A stretch of DNA of 64,000 nucleotides from a bacterium (GTDB lineage Bacteria; Planctomycetota; Planctomycetia; Planctomycetales; Planctomycetaceae), in assembly GCA_016124895.1 (NCBI GenBank), contig WGMU01000006.1, positions 183,741 to 247,740 on the forward strand, in the 5' to 3' direction. Shown here piece after piece: positions 8,798 to 17,985 of the stretch (positions within the stretch are counted from its first letter, which is position 1; the number at the start of each line of letters is the position of its first letter). Both the position numbers and the translations under genes were made by a program. The notes under the pieces are model-generated. The model was not told the DNA's origin, did no database searches, and worked only from the letters and a program-made list of their open reading frames with translations.

Positions 8798-8872
8798 AAT
8801 CAGCCGGCACGCGCTCGCGTCCGGTTCTGCTCGGAGCTGAAAGAACCGGACGCGAGCGCGTGCCGGCTGATT
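8798..8872. repeat. Perfect 31-bp inverted repeat (hairpin)
   Basis: Arms at 8798-8828 and 8842-8872 are exact reverse complements (core AGCCGGCACGCGCTCGCG), separated by 13 bp. It lies in the 318-bp stretch 8699-9016 between the end of the RND pump gene and the start of the small basic gene, both on the minus strand. The rest of that stretch shows no gene. The GC-rich hairpin has no T-run, so it is a mobile-type palindrome or a factor-dependent transcript end rather than a classical terminator. Confidence 0.9.
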
Positions 8873-9016
8873 TCGGGAACCTGTTTCGGACGAGGGGCGA
8901 GGAGTTTAGCCGGGACGACTTGTCAGCGGCAAGGACGCCGACGGGAACAAAATCGCAGAGAATTCAATGAATGCCCGCGGCAGACAGGTTTGAAAGGCAA
9001 ATCGACACGGCCATCG

Positions 9017-12000
9017 TCAGCTCTGCAGCACACCGACCGGCGGTGCAACGGCCTGCTCGGACTTCGCTTTCTGTGGAGTCTGGCTCGCAGCGGTTTGACG
9101 TTTCCGCTCGACGCGATGCACGGCGCGCCAGGCGAGCGGGATGGCCAGCAGCGTGATCAGCGTGCCCGACGTCAGGCCGCCGATCACAACGCGGGCCATC
9201 GGTGCCTGCAGTTCGCCTCCGTCACCCAGACCCAGCGAAATCGGCAGCATGGCGAGCACCGTTGTCAGCGTTGTCATCAGAATCGGACGGAAGCGGCGGG
9301 CGGCAGCGCGGCGGACGATCTCGTCAATCGGCTCGGATGGATCGCGCCGCTTGAGCTGGTTCATATAGTCGACCAGAACAATCGCGTTGTTGACGACGAT
9401 CCCGGCCAGCATGACCAGCCCGATAAACGACTGCACGTTGAGCGTCGTGCCGGTCCACAGCAGAACGGCAATGACGCCGATCGCCGCCAGCGGCAGCGTC
9501 AGCAGGATCAGCAGCGGGTCGCGGAGCGATTCAAACTGCGAGGCCATGACCATATACATCAGCAGAACGGCCAGCACGAAGCCGATCGACAGTGCGTGGA
9601 AGCTGCGCTGCTGATCTTCCCAGTCACCGGCGATCGTCAGCGTGAAGCCTTCGACACGCGGAATCTTCTGCAGTTCGGCCTGCAGGTCCTGCACGATGTG
9701 CCCGAGATCGCGGTCTTCGACACTGCCCGTCACCCAGGCAACGCGCTGCCGATCGAGCCGGTTGATTGCGACGGAAGATTCGCCCGGCAGAAACGAAACC
9801 AGATTCTTCAACGGAATGATCCGACCGGCGACTGACGCGACGCCGACCTGTTCGAGATCGTCGAGTCCACTGCGGTCAGCTTCGCGCAGCCGGACAACGA
9901 CGTCGTACTCGTTACCGTTCTCACGAAACACGGTCGTACGCGAACCCTGCACGGCGGTCTCCAGCGTCTGCGTGATATCGCTGACGCTGATCCCCAGTGA
10001 GCTGGCTTTGGCCCGGTCAATCCGCATCGACAGCTCGGGTCGACGGTCAGCTTCGGCGGCTTCGACATTGATCAGTCCCGGCACGCGTTCCATGGCTTCA
10101 ATGACGTGCTGAGCGAGTTCGTCCGCGGTGCGCTGATCGTGTCCGCGAATCTCGACGGCCAGGTTGTCTTCGCCGCTGCTGAACATTCTGCTGCCGAACA
10201 GGTCATTGCGGACGCGAACGTTGATCTTCATGCCGGGAATGCGGCCGATCGTGTCGGCCAGGAACTTGCGGACTTCTTCAACCGTCCGCGTTCGCTGGTC
10301 GCGTGGTTTGAGATGCAGACTGAACCAGGCTTCGTTCCATTCGTCCGCGTCTTCGGCATCGTCGCCGATGAACGCCGCGGTCGTTTCCGCTTCCGGAACT
10401 TTTTCAAGCAGGATCGATTCGACCCGCTGCGCCTGCGCATTGAGCTGCTCAAGCTGAATGCCCGGAGCCATCTCCGTATTCACCTGCAGGCGCCCTTCGT
10501 CGGTCTTCGGCAGGAACTCGGTCCCGACCCGCGGCCACAGCCCGATGCTGACACTGAAGAGCAGCAGCAGAACAGCGGTCGTCGCCAGCGGAAACTGCAG
10601 TGCCGTGTTCAGCACGCCGGAATACAGTCGCTCAATCGCACTCAGCAGTCGCCGGTTGATTCGGTGAAAGACGTTGACGATCGAATACAGAATCCCGGTC
10701 TCGCCACCTTCGGGCAGCCAGTGAGCGGTAAGCATCGGCGTCAGCGTCAGGCTCGCAGCCAGCGAGCAGACCAGCGAGAACGAGACGACATAGGCCAGCT
10801 CGCGAAACATGATCCCGGTCTGCTCGCCGATAAACAGCAGCGGCAGAAACACAACCAGCGTCGTCAGTGTGCTGGCGACAATGGCCGACGCAACTTCCGC
10901 GGAGCCTTCGATGGCTGCCTGCTCGCGATCGAGCCCCTCTTCGCGTTTCCGGAAGATGCTTTCGAGCACGACGATCGAGTTGTCAACCAGCAGTCCGATG
11001 CCGAGTGCCAGGCCTCCGAACGAAACCATGTTCAGCGTGAAGCCGTTGAAGTAAATGAGGATAAACGTCGCCAGCACAGACAGCGGCATCGTCACGGCGA
11101 TGACCAGCGTGCTGCGGAAACTGCGCAGAAAAATGATCAGCACTATGATCGCCAGCACGCTGCCGTAGACGCCGGCCTCGCGGACGTTCGCGATCGCCTG
11201 TCGGATGTAGTCCGACTTGTCCATCCGGATCGACAGCGTGGCTTCCGGCGTCGCCGTGTTGATGCGATCGACGGCGTCGCGAATCGCTTCACTGACGTCG
11301 ATCGTGTTCGCTCCTGACTGCTTGTAGACATACATCAGCAGCCCCGGCTCGCCATTCAGCCGAGTCATCTCGGTTCGTTCCTCTTCGCCATCGACGACCC
11401 TGCCAATATCGCGAATCCGAACGACCGCACCCGTCTGCTGCCTCACGACGGTGTCGGCGATCTGGTCGAGACTGGTGAACTCGCCGCGGCTGCGCACCAG
11501 CAGCTTCAGATATCCCTGATCGAAGTCTCCGGCCGGCTGATTAATGTTGTCGCGGCTGAGTGCGTCGAGCACTTCCGACACGCTCATGTTGAGCGCCTGC
11601 AGCTTGCGGCGGTCGAGATCGACCTGAATCTCGCGCCGCGTGGTGCCGCGAATCCGGATATGAGCAACCCCATCGACGCGCTCCAACTGCGGCGAGATCA
11701 CCTGCTCGGCAAACTGAGTCGCTTCGACGGGCGGGAGTTCCGAGGCCATGCCCAGATAGATGACGGGCATGTCGGACGAGTCGTAGCGTCGAATGGTGGC
11801 CGGCTCGACGCCGGGCGGCATGTTGCGTCGCATTCGTTCGAGCCGCGCACGGATGTCGCCAATCGCCGGATCGAGATTCGTGCCCCAGGCAAACTGCACG
11901 CGGATATTGCAGGCGCCTTCGACGCTCTGACTCGACAGCCGTTCGACACCCTGCACCGCCCCGATCGCCTGCTCCATCGGCCGCGTGATCAGCGTCTCAA

Positions 12001-12175
12001 TTTCCTCGGGGCCGGCCCCTGGATACAGCGAACTGACACTGACGACCGGCCAGGTCATATCCGGCATCAGATCGACGCGCAGCTTTGCCAGCGACGTACA
12101 GCCGAGGATGACAACAATCAGGCAGCCCATGATCGTCGTGATCGGACGATGCACGGCAAAGCGGGTAAGAAACAT
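9017..12175 (-). CDS. RND-superfamily efflux transporter, inner-membrane pump subunit
   Basis: 1052 residues, the usual size for an AcrB/HAE-type pump: TM1 at the N-terminus (residues 12-30), a large periplasmic domain (LRVDLMPDMTWPVVSVSSLYPGAGPEEIE), a central TM block (about 335-480), a second periplasmic domain and a final TM block. The proton-relay site in TM4 reads LGIGLLVDNSIVV, where AcrB has two adjacent aspartates, and TM10 has AGIVVNNAIVLVDYMNQ, without the AcrB lysine. It is thus an HAE-like branch with a reduced relay. The membrane-fusion and outer-membrane channel genes are not in the window, so the pump works with partners encoded elsewhere or alone. The substrate is unknown. 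Confidence 0.95.
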   Translation of the reverse strand: MFLTRFAVHRPITTIMGCLIVVILGCTSLAKLRVDLMPDMTWPVVSVSSLYPGAGPEEIETLITRPMEQAIGAVQGVERLSSQSVEGACNIRVQFAWGTNLDPAIGDIRARLERMRRNMPPGVEPATIRRYDSSDMPVIYLGMASELPPVEATQFAEQVISPQLERVDGVAHIRIRGTTRREIQVDLDRRKLQALNMSVSEVLDALSRDNINQPAGDFDQGYLKLLVRSRGEFTSLDQIADTVVRQQTGAVVRIRDIGRVVDGEEERTEMTRLNGEPGLLMYVYKQSGANTIDVSEAIRDAVDRINTATPEATLSIRMDKSDYIRQAIANVREAGVYGSVLAIIVLIIFLRSFRSTLVIAVTMPLSVLATFILIYFNGFTLNMVSFGGLALGIGLLVDNSIVVLESIFRKREEGLDREQAAIEGSAEVASAIVASTLTTLVVFLPLLFIGEQTGIMFRELAYVVSFSLVCSLAASLTLTPMLTAHWLPEGGETGILYSIVNVFHRINRRLLSAIERLYSGVLNTALQFPLATTAVLLLLFSVSIGLWPRVGTEFLPKTDEGRLQVNTEMAPGIQLEQLNAQAQRVESILLEKVPEAETTAAFIGDDAEDADEWNEAWFSLHLKPRDQRTRTVEEVRKFLADTIGRIPGMKINVRVRNDLFGSRMFSSGEDNLAVEIRGHDQRTADELAQHVIEAMERVPGLINVEAAEADRRPELSMRIDRAKASSLGISVSDITQTLETAVQGSRTTVFRENGNEYDVVVRLREADRSGLDDLEQVGVASVAGRIIPLKNLVSFLPGESSVAINRLDRQRVAWVTGSVEDRDLGHIVQDLQAELQKIPRVEGFTLTIAGDWEDQQRSFHALSIGFVLAVLLMYMVMASQFESLRDPLLILLTLPLAAIGVIAVLLWTGTTLNVQSFIGLVMLAGIVVNNAIVLVDYMNQLKRRDPSEPIDEIVRRAAARRFRPILMTTLTTVLAMLPISLGLGDGGELQAPMARVVIGGLTSGTLITLLAIPLAWRAVHRVERKRQTAASQTPQKAKSEQAVAPPVGVLQS

Positions 12176-12532
12176 GGCGGGACAGCGTTATCGAGAGCAG
12201 AGTTTCAGGCAGGATCGTCAGCCAGCCGAAGCAGACCGACTCCGATCATCGGTCGCCCTCGGCAGCGAGACAACCCAGACCGTCAATCCATGCCGCGACG
12301 CCGCTGAACAGTGCATCCGCGCGAGACCCCTGCGTCGAACGCGCCGCACCCGCTGAGGCAGCCACGAGAGACGGGACGCCGGGCACTGGCCCCGCGCGGC
12401 GATTGAAGCGCCCGTCACGACTGGTAACACTCCCGCGCGTTAGCCAGCTCTCGACGCAGTGACTGGACGCTTCCGCTGCGGGGCGTGCTGCGTCGCGGAG
12501 TGCTGCTGCTCTCTTTTGAAAGTGACATCCTG
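12176..12532. other. Intergenic region between divergent genes
   Basis: 357 bp between the RND gene (minus) and the Fae-like gene (plus). It presumably carries both promoters. I see no supported gene, clear sigma-70 boxes or strong palindrome; no Shine-Dalgarno box stands out before the ATG at 12533. Confidence 0.4.
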
Positions 12533-13078
12533 ATGAGCGAACGAATTGTGATGCGGACGGGCGAGGCACTCGTCGAGGACGAAGCGGTGTGGTCGGCCGC
12601 CGAGCCGGAAGTTGTCATTGGCGAACTCGACGGCCCGGTCGGACAGGCCATTGCCAGCATGATCGGCGACCAGAGTCGAGGTCACTCAAAGGTCTTCGCG
12701 ATCCTCAACTGCGACGTTCAGGTGCGGCCAACGACGGTCATGGTCAGCAAGGTCACGGTCACCAGCACGAAGTACACCAACATCCTGATGGGCACCGTGC
12801 AGGCCGCGATCGCCAACGGCGTGCTCGATGCCGTCCGCGCGGGCGATATCCCGAAAGAGAAGGCCAACGACCTGGGCATCATCGCCTCCGTCTGGCTGGA
12901 TCCGAGCGTCGTGACGGAAGAGATCGACCACGAAATCCTGTTCCGCACGCACCGAGCGGCAATCTCAAAGGCCATCCACAAAGCGATGCACAACGAACCG
13001 TCGATCGACTGGCTGCTGGAAAACCAGGACTCCATCACCCACTGCTTCCACCAGATGGCCCTCGACGGCGAACTATGA
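12533..13078 (+). CDS. Formaldehyde-activating enzyme (Fae) homologue lacking the catalytic His
   Basis: 181 residues from ATG at 12533 (MSERIVMRTGEALVEDE). The protein follows Fae, 5,6,7,8-tetrahydromethanopterin hydro-lyase, over its whole length: GEALV, VIGELDGPVGQA, then PTTVMVSKVTV, QAAIANGVLDAV, IPKEKANDLGIIASVWLDP and the helix with THRAAISKAIHKAM. Fae condenses formaldehyde with tetrahydromethanopterin in C1 oxidation, a pathway known in planctomycetes. In classical Fae a histidine (His17 of the Methylobacterium enzyme) lies just before the VIG motif; here the aligned residue is Glu (AAEPEVVIG). It is therefore closer to the Fae-like paralogues of uncertain activity. No other C1 gene is adjacent, and a palindrome follows the stop. 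Confidence 0.85.
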   Translation: MSERIVMRTGEALVEDEAVWSAAEPEVVIGELDGPVGQAIASMIGDQSRGHSKVFAILNCDVQVRPTTVMVSKVTVTSTKYTNILMGTVQAAIANGVLDAVRAGDIPKEKANDLGIIASVWLDPSVVTEEIDHEILFRTHRAAISKAIHKAMHNEPSIDWLLENQDSITHCFHQMALDGEL

Positions 13079-13113
13079 TTGGACAGCTCCACTTCGGCGA
13101 AATCTGCGAGGAG

Positions 13114-13179
13114 ACAAGCACGAAGCGCGAGCGAGTGTGTTCGACGTCAATGACTCACTCGCTGGCGCTTCGTGCTTGT
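13114..13179. repeat. Intergenic palindrome (ACAAGCACGAAGCGC family)
   Basis: The 24-bp arms 13114-13137 and 13156-13179 match as reverse complements at 23 of 24 positions (ACAAGCACGAAGCGC..GCGAGTG). It begins 36 bp after the stop of the Fae-like gene and could act as its transcript end. No T-run follows. Confidence 0.85.
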
Positions 13180-13236
13180 ACGGCAATCGAAAGTGGCGCT
13201 GTCCAACTAATCGAGCGGATTCAGTTCCAGCCAGCC

Positions 13237-13416
13237 GTAGTCGAGTTTCTCCGAAACTCGAAAGCCGTCAGGATCGGCGTGCAGTCCACACAAAAGTGTG
13301 GTGCGACGTGTTGTGCTCAGTGGAAGTGACTGGCAACGTCGCTCGCCGCGTGAGGGCTGCCGAATAGATCAGCTCAACCCTCACGGCGATCGGGTTTCGG
13401 AGAAACCCGACTACAG
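13237..13416. repeat. Inverted pair of GTAGTCGGGTTTCTCC elements
   Basis: One copy at about 13237-13261 (GTAGTCGAGTTTCTCCGAAA and on) and an inverted copy at about 13390-13416, each itself a small hairpin (CGAGTTTC-TCC-GAAACTCG and CGGGTTTC-GGA-GAAACCCG). They lie about 130 bp apart, and the CCGTCA/CCGTGAGGG flanks are also partly shared in inverted orientation. The right-hand copy forms the last codons of the YyaL-like gene. Confidence 0.75.
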
Positions 13417-15482
13417 CTTATGTATCCGGCTTCGATCGCCTCTTCACCGACCAATGGCTGCTGACAGGTTCCCTGCTGGCAGCGGTAGAGGGTTGCCTGA
13501 CCGTCGATAGCGAAGCGGTTTTCAAACAGCGCAAGGGTGCTCGGTTCTGCCGCGGCGGCGCGGACAGCGAGTAACTGATTCGGCTCAAATCGCTGATTCA
13601 GGAACTCGCGGACGCGGGCGTTTTCTGACGCGGCGTCGCCTTCGATCAGGACGGCTTCCCAGGTCGGGCCGAGCACGAAGTCGAGGGCCATCAGGGACTG
13701 GCCGCTGGCCATCGCCATTTGTTCGATCTGGCCGGAGAGGACTTCGAGCGTCGCGACGGCGCGGGATTCGATGTCCGCTCGTGACGTCAGCCGGCCAAGA
13801 CGCAGCAGCGAGTAAGCCGCCATGCCGTTACCGGACGGCGTCGCGTTGTCCATGCCATCCTTGGACCGCGTGATGAGCTGTTCGTGATCGGTCGACGTGT
13901 AAAAGAAACCTCCCTCGTCGGGATCGACAAACTGTTCGAAGACGCGTTCGGCCAGTTCGACGGCGACGGTCAGCCACTCGGACGAACCGGTCGTCTGGAA
14001 CAGCTCGACCAGACCGTCGATCAGGCAGACGTAGTCGTCCAGATACGCGTTGAAGCGGGCTCGCCCGTCTTTGAACGAATGCAGCAGCCGGCCGCTGTCG
14101 TCGCGCATCGTCGAGAGGATAAACCGCGCCGCGTTGCTGGACGCGTCGGCGTACGCCGGTTCGTTGAGCACCCGCGCCGCTTGCGCCATTGCGGCGATCA
14201 TCAGGCCGTTCCATGACACCAGCACCTTGTTGTCCCGACCGGGAGCCACGCGCTTTGACCGAGCCTCAAGCAGCGTTGTCCGGCAGCGAGACAGTACCTC
14301 TTCGAGCGCGTCCTCGGAAAGCTGCAGTTGTTCGGCCATCTGAGCGTGTGATCGCGGCCGGTTCAGGATGTTCTTCCCTTCCCAGTTGCCGGACGGAGTG
14401 ACGTCGTAGCAGGCGCAGAAGACATCCGCGTCGTCGCCGAGCAGCTCGCGCACTTCGGCGTCGCTCCAGACAAAGAACTTCCCTTCCTCGCCTTCGCTGT
14501 CGGCGTCCTGCGTCGAGTAGAAGCCGCCGTCCGGTTGCGTCATCTCGCGCAGGACGTAATCGAGCGTCTCACTGACGACTCGCGCATAATCGGCGTTGCC
14601 CGTCGCCTGAAAGGCTTCCAGATACGCGGGCACCAGCAGTGCGTTGTCGTAGAGCATCTTCTCGAAGTGCGGGACCAGCCAGCGGGCGTCGGTCGAGTAC
14701 CGGGCGAAGCCGCCGCCCAGATGATCGTAAATCCCGCCTGCCGCCATCTTGTCGAGCGACTGCGTGGCCACGTTGAGTGCATCGTCATTGCTGGACCGCT
14801 TCCAGCTTCGCAGCAGAACGCGCAGTGCCATCGGATGTGGAAACTTCGGAGCACCTCCAAAACCACCGTTCGTCCAGTCGGCTGCGGCGGTCAGGTCCTT
14901 CTGCGCTGCGGCCAACAGCTCTTCGGTCAGCGAGGTTGGCTCTGCGCGCACACCACTGACGCGTGCGACGGCCTCGGTGATCTCCTCGGACTGCGACTCG
15001 ACACGTTCGCGACGTTCACGCCACGCTTCGTTGACGCCCAGCAGAACTTCACGAAAGCCCGGTCGTCCCCAGCGAGCGGTCGGCGGCCAGTAGGTGCCTC
15101 CATAAAACGGCTTCAGCTCCGGCGTCAGAAAGACGGACATCGGCCAACCGCCCTGCCCGGTCAGCAACTGCACGGCGTTCATGTAAATCTGGTCGAGGTC
15201 CGGCCGCTCTTCGCGATCGACTTTGATGCACACAAAATGCTCGTTCATGATCGCGGCGATGGCGTCGTTCTCGAAGCTTTCATGCTCCATCACATGGCAC
15301 CAGTGGCAGGCCGAGTAACCGATCGATAGAAAGATCGGCCGGTCGATTTCCCTTGCCCGCGAGATCGCTTCATCGCCCCACGGATACCAGTCCACAGGGT
15401 TGTACGCGTGCTGCTGCAGGTATGGACTGGTTTCAGCGATCAGGCGGTTGGCATGGCGGTCGGAGGTCATTGCGGAATCCAT
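13374..15482 (-). CDS. Thioredoxin-domain protein of the YyaL/DUF255 (SSP411) family
   Basis: 702 residues from the ATG at 15482 ([17 protein letters not shown]). The N-terminal third is a thioredoxin-like DUF255 domain: [19 protein letters not shown], then [19 protein letters not shown] with a CHWC redox pair, and [14 protein letters not shown]. The rest is an (alpha/alpha)6 barrel like N-acylglucosamine 2-epimerases and six-hairpin glycosidases ([43 protein letters not shown]). The biochemical role of the family is not settled. A longer reading frame extends upstream to 15542, but that part is translated repeat element and is left out. The final residues after GYIS are encoded by the palindrome at 13390-13416. 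Confidence 0.93.
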   Translation of the reverse strand: MDSAMTSDRHANRLIAETSPYLQQHAYNPVDWYPWGDEAISRAREIDRPIFLSIGYSACHWCHVMEHESFENDAIAAIMNEHFVCIKVDREERPDLDQIYMNAVQLLTGQGGWPMSVFLTPELKPFYGGTYWPPTARWGRPGFREVLLGVNEAWRERRERVESQSEEITEAVARVSGVRAEPTSLTEELLAAAQKDLTAAADWTNGGFGGAPKFPHPMALRVLLRSWKRSSNDDALNVATQSLDKMAAGGIYDHLGGGFARYSTDARWLVPHFEKMLYDNALLVPAYLEAFQATGNADYARVVSETLDYVLREMTQPDGGFYSTQDADSEGEEGKFFVWSDAEVRELLGDDADVFCACYDVTPSGNWEGKNILNRPRSHAQMAEQLQLSEDALEEVLSRCRTTLLEARSKRVAPGRDNKVLVSWNGLMIAAMAQAARVLNEPAYADASSNAARFILSTMRDDSGRLLHSFKDGRARFNAYLDDYVCLIDGLVELFQTTGSSEWLTVAVELAERVFEQFVDPDEGGFFYTSTDHEQLITRSKDGMDNATPSGNGMAAYSLLRLGRLTSRADIESRAVATLEVLSGQIEQMAMASGQSLMALDFVLGPTWEAVLIEGDAASENARVREFLNQRFEPNQLLAVRAAAAEPSTLALFENRFAIDGQATLYRCQQGTCQQPLVGEEAIEAGYISCSRVSPKPDRREG

Positions 15483-15509
15483 GTTTGAATTCAGACGGGT
15501 GGTGTCTCG

Positions 15510-15608
15510 GACGCAAAACCGCAGAGACGCGAAGGCTCGCAAAGAAATGAACTGAGAAGGTAATCAGCAGCTCATCTTTCAACTTTGCGTTCCTTGGCGC
15601 CTTTGCGA
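15510..15608. repeat. Intergenic palindrome, family A copy 2 (degenerate)
   Basis: GACGCAAAACCGCAGAGACGC with GCTCGCAAAG on the left side faces CTTTGCGTTCCTTGGCGCC and CTTTGCGACAGAG on the right. It is an imperfect inverted repeat of the same GCAAAG-type wording as at 1017-1093. It lies between the divergent YyaL-like and oligopeptidase genes. Confidence 0.7.
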
Positions 15609-15741
15609 CAGAGTCTGCCTGGCCGAGAGGCCCGTCGCATCGTAGAGGCAGGCGGCCCGCAATTGGTGTTCGTCGGGGGGCTGTCTCGCTATTCTCACGG
15701 AAAAGTCGTATCCACTTGCAATTTCCCGGAAAATGCCCCGC

Positions 15742-15747
15742 AGGAGG
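15742..15747 (+). promoter_or_regulatory. Ribosome-binding site that decides the oligopeptidase start
   Basis: AGGAGG at 15742-15747 lies six bases before a GTG at 15754. An ATG at 15733 lies upstream of this site, and starting there would place the box inside the coding region. The GTG start also gives a cleaner signal peptide. Confidence 0.7.
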
Positions 15748-15753
15748 AGTGCT

Positions 15754-17913
15754 GTGAGACCTTCCGTTCTCGTTCTGTGGACTTCCTTTCTGTTGATCCG
15801 CGTGCTGGGAGAAAGTCCAATCGAAGTGGCCGCTGCTGAGTCCGCTCTGAAATACCCGACGACGAAGAAGGTCGATCAGGTCGACAATTATCATGGAACA
15901 AAAGTCGCTGATCCGTACCGCTGGCTTGAGGACGACGTCCGCGAATCGAAGGACGTGGCGGCGTGGGTCGAGGCCGAGAACAAGGTCACCTTCGGTTACC
16001 TCGAACAGATCCCCGAGCGGGACTACATCAACAAACGCATCACCGAGCTGTGGAACTTCGAGAAGTTCGACGCTCCGTTCAAAGCCGGCGGGCGGTACTT
16101 CTACTACCACAATTCCGGGCTGCAGAATCAGTACGTGCTCTACGTGCAGGATTCGCTCGACGGCGAAGCCCGCGTGCTCATGGACCCGAACACCTGGTCC
16201 GCCGACGGTACGGTCGCGCTTTCGGGGACGGCGTTCAGCGACGACGGCAATTACGTCGCGTACGGCGTGCAGGATGCCGGCTCGGACTGGCGGACCTGGA
16301 AGATCATGGAGATCGACACGGGCCGCACACTGACCGACGAACTGCACTGGGTGAAGTTCAACGAACCCGTCTGGTCGAAAGACAGCCTGGGCATTTTCTA
16401 CGCCCGCTATCCCGAACCGAGCGGCGATGCCGAGTTCCAGGCACTGAACCTGAACATGCAGGTTTACTACCACCGCCTGGGGACGTCGCAGTCGCAGGAC
16501 GTGCTGGTTTACGAGCATCCCGACGAGCCGGAGTGGGGTTACGGCTGCGACGTGACCGAAGACGGCCGCTATCTTGTGCTCACCATCTGGAAAGGCACGG
16601 ACGATCGTTACCGAATCGTCTATCGCGACCTCGAAGAACCGTACGGCCTGCCGACTGAACTGATCACGACGTTCGACAACGAGTACACGTTCATCGGCAA
16701 CGACGGCCCGACGTTCTTCTTCAAGACCGACCTGGAAGCTCCGCGCCGCCGCGTCGTCGCCATCGATATCCGCAAGCCAGCCAGAGAGAACTGGCGCGAG
16801 ATCATTCCGCAGCGCGAGGAAACGCTGCGCGGTGTCTCGCTGGTCGGCAACCTGTTCGTGGCGAGCTACCTCAAGGACGCGCAGACGCAGGTCAACATCC
16901 ACTCGATGAACGGAGACTTTGTCCGCGAGGTCGAGTTCCCCGGCATCGGGTCGGCTTCAGGTTTCGGCGGCAAGCGGGGCGATACCGAGACGTTCTACTC
17001 GTTCGCCAGCTTCGCGACGCCGCCCACGATTTACCGCTACGATCTGATCACCGGGAAGAGCGAGTTGTTCCGGCAGGCGGACGTCAAATTCAACCCGGAC
17101 GACTACGAAACGAAGCAGGTCTTCTACCCGAGCAAGGACGGCACGAAGGTTCCGATGTTTATTGTGCATCGCAAGGGGCTGAAGCTCGACGGCTCGAACC
17201 CGACGTTGCTGTACGGCTACGGCGGCTTCAACATCCCGCTGACGCCTCGGTTCTCCGTCAGTCGTCTCGCGTGGATGGATCTCGGTGGTGTGTTTGCCTC
17301 GGCGAACCTGCGCGGCGGTGGCGAGTACGGTGAGAAGTGGCACAAGGCCGGGACGAAGCTGCAGAAACAGAATGTCTTTGATGACTTCGTCGCCGCGGCC
17401 GAATGGCTGATTGACAACGGCTACACCTCGAAGAAGAAGCTGGCTATTCAGGGAGGCAGCAACGGCGGACTGCTCGTTGGAGCCTGCATGACGCAGCGGC
17501 CGGATCTTTACGGAGCGTGTCTGCCGGCCGTCGGTGTGATGGACATGCTGCGGTTCCACAAGTTCACGGCGGGCCGTTTCTGGGTCGACGATTACGGTTC
17601 GGCCGACAACGCGGACGAGTTCAATGCTCTGTACGCGTACTCGCCGTATCACAACCTGAAAGACGGAACGAGCTACCCGCCGACGATGGTGACGACCGCC
17701 GACACCGACGACCGCGTCGTTCCCGGCCACAGCTTCAAGTTTGTCGCCCGTCTGCAGGAAGCTCAGGCCGGAGACGCTCCTGTCCTGATCCGCATCGAAA
17801 CCAAAGCCGGGCACGGTTCTGGCAAACCGACAAAGAAGATCATCGAAGAACTCACCGACGAGTGGGCCTTTCTGGTGAAGAATCTCGACATGACGATCCG
17901 TCGGGACGAATGA
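15754..17913 (+). CDS. Prolyl oligopeptidase (S9A family), exported
   Basis: 719 residues from the GTG at 15754. The N-terminus RPSVLVLWTSFLLIRVLG is a signal peptide, so the enzyme acts in the periplasm or outside. The mature part begins with the S9A hallmark YHGTKVADPYRWLEDD, continues through a seven-bladed propeller, and ends in an alpha/beta-hydrolase domain. The catalytic triad is visible: Ser569 in GGSNGGLLV, the Asp in TADTDDRVVPGHS and the His in KAGHGSGKP. Such enzymes cut short proline-containing peptides on the carboxyl side of Pro. The gene stands alone; a palindrome follows it. Confidence 0.95.
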   Translation: MRPSVLVLWTSFLLIRVLGESPIEVAAAESALKYPTTKKVDQVDNYHGTKVADPYRWLEDDVRESKDVAAWVEAENKVTFGYLEQIPERDYINKRITELWNFEKFDAPFKAGGRYFYYHNSGLQNQYVLYVQDSLDGEARVLMDPNTWSADGTVALSGTAFSDDGNYVAYGVQDAGSDWRTWKIMEIDTGRTLTDELHWVKFNEPVWSKDSLGIFYARYPEPSGDAEFQALNLNMQVYYHRLGTSQSQDVLVYEHPDEPEWGYGCDVTEDGRYLVLTIWKGTDDRYRIVYRDLEEPYGLPTELITTFDNEYTFIGNDGPTFFFKTDLEAPRRRVVAIDIRKPARENWREIIPQREETLRGVSLVGNLFVASYLKDAQTQVNIHSMNGDFVREVEFPGIGSASGFGGKRGDTETFYSFASFATPPTIYRYDLITGKSELFRQADVKFNPDDYETKQVFYPSKDGTKVPMFIVHRKGLKLDGSNPTLLYGYGGFNIPLTPRFSVSRLAWMDLGGVFASANLRGGGEYGEKWHKAGTKLQKQNVFDDFVAAAEWLIDNGYTSKKKLAIQGGSNGGLLVGACMTQRPDLYGACLPAVGVMDMLRFHKFTAGRFWVDDYGSADNADEFNALYAYSPYHNLKDGTSYPPTMVTTADTDDRVVPGHSFKFVARLQEAQAGDAPVLIRIETKAGHGSGKPTKKIIEELTDEWAFLVKNLDMTIRRDE

Positions 17914-17920
17914 GACTTTC

Positions 17921-17979
17921 TGTAGGGTGCGTGAAACGCACCATCGTTTTGAGGACCGGTGCGTTGCACGCACCCTACA
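17921..17979. repeat. Intergenic palindrome (TGTAGGGTGCGTG family)
   Basis: Arms TGTAGGGTGCGTG (17921-17933) and CACGCACCCTACA (17967-17979) are exact reverse complements, with inner GGTGCGT/ACGCACC pairing as well. The element fills most of the 72 bp between the oligopeptidase stop and the ribBA start, ending six bases before the ATG. GTAGGGTGCGT palindromes of this wording are common in intergenic DNA of several bacterial groups. Confidence 0.88.
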
Positions 17980-17985
17980 ATCCAG

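Noticed and set aside
10106..11317. 403-codon plus-strand reading frame
   Set aside because: Mirror frame of the RND pump gene, rich in Gln/Arg/Asp, without any domain.
15433..16902. 489-codon minus-strand reading frame
   Set aside because: It lies antisense to the prolyl oligopeptidase gene, has no recognisable domain, and follows from the high GC content and codon bias of the real gene.
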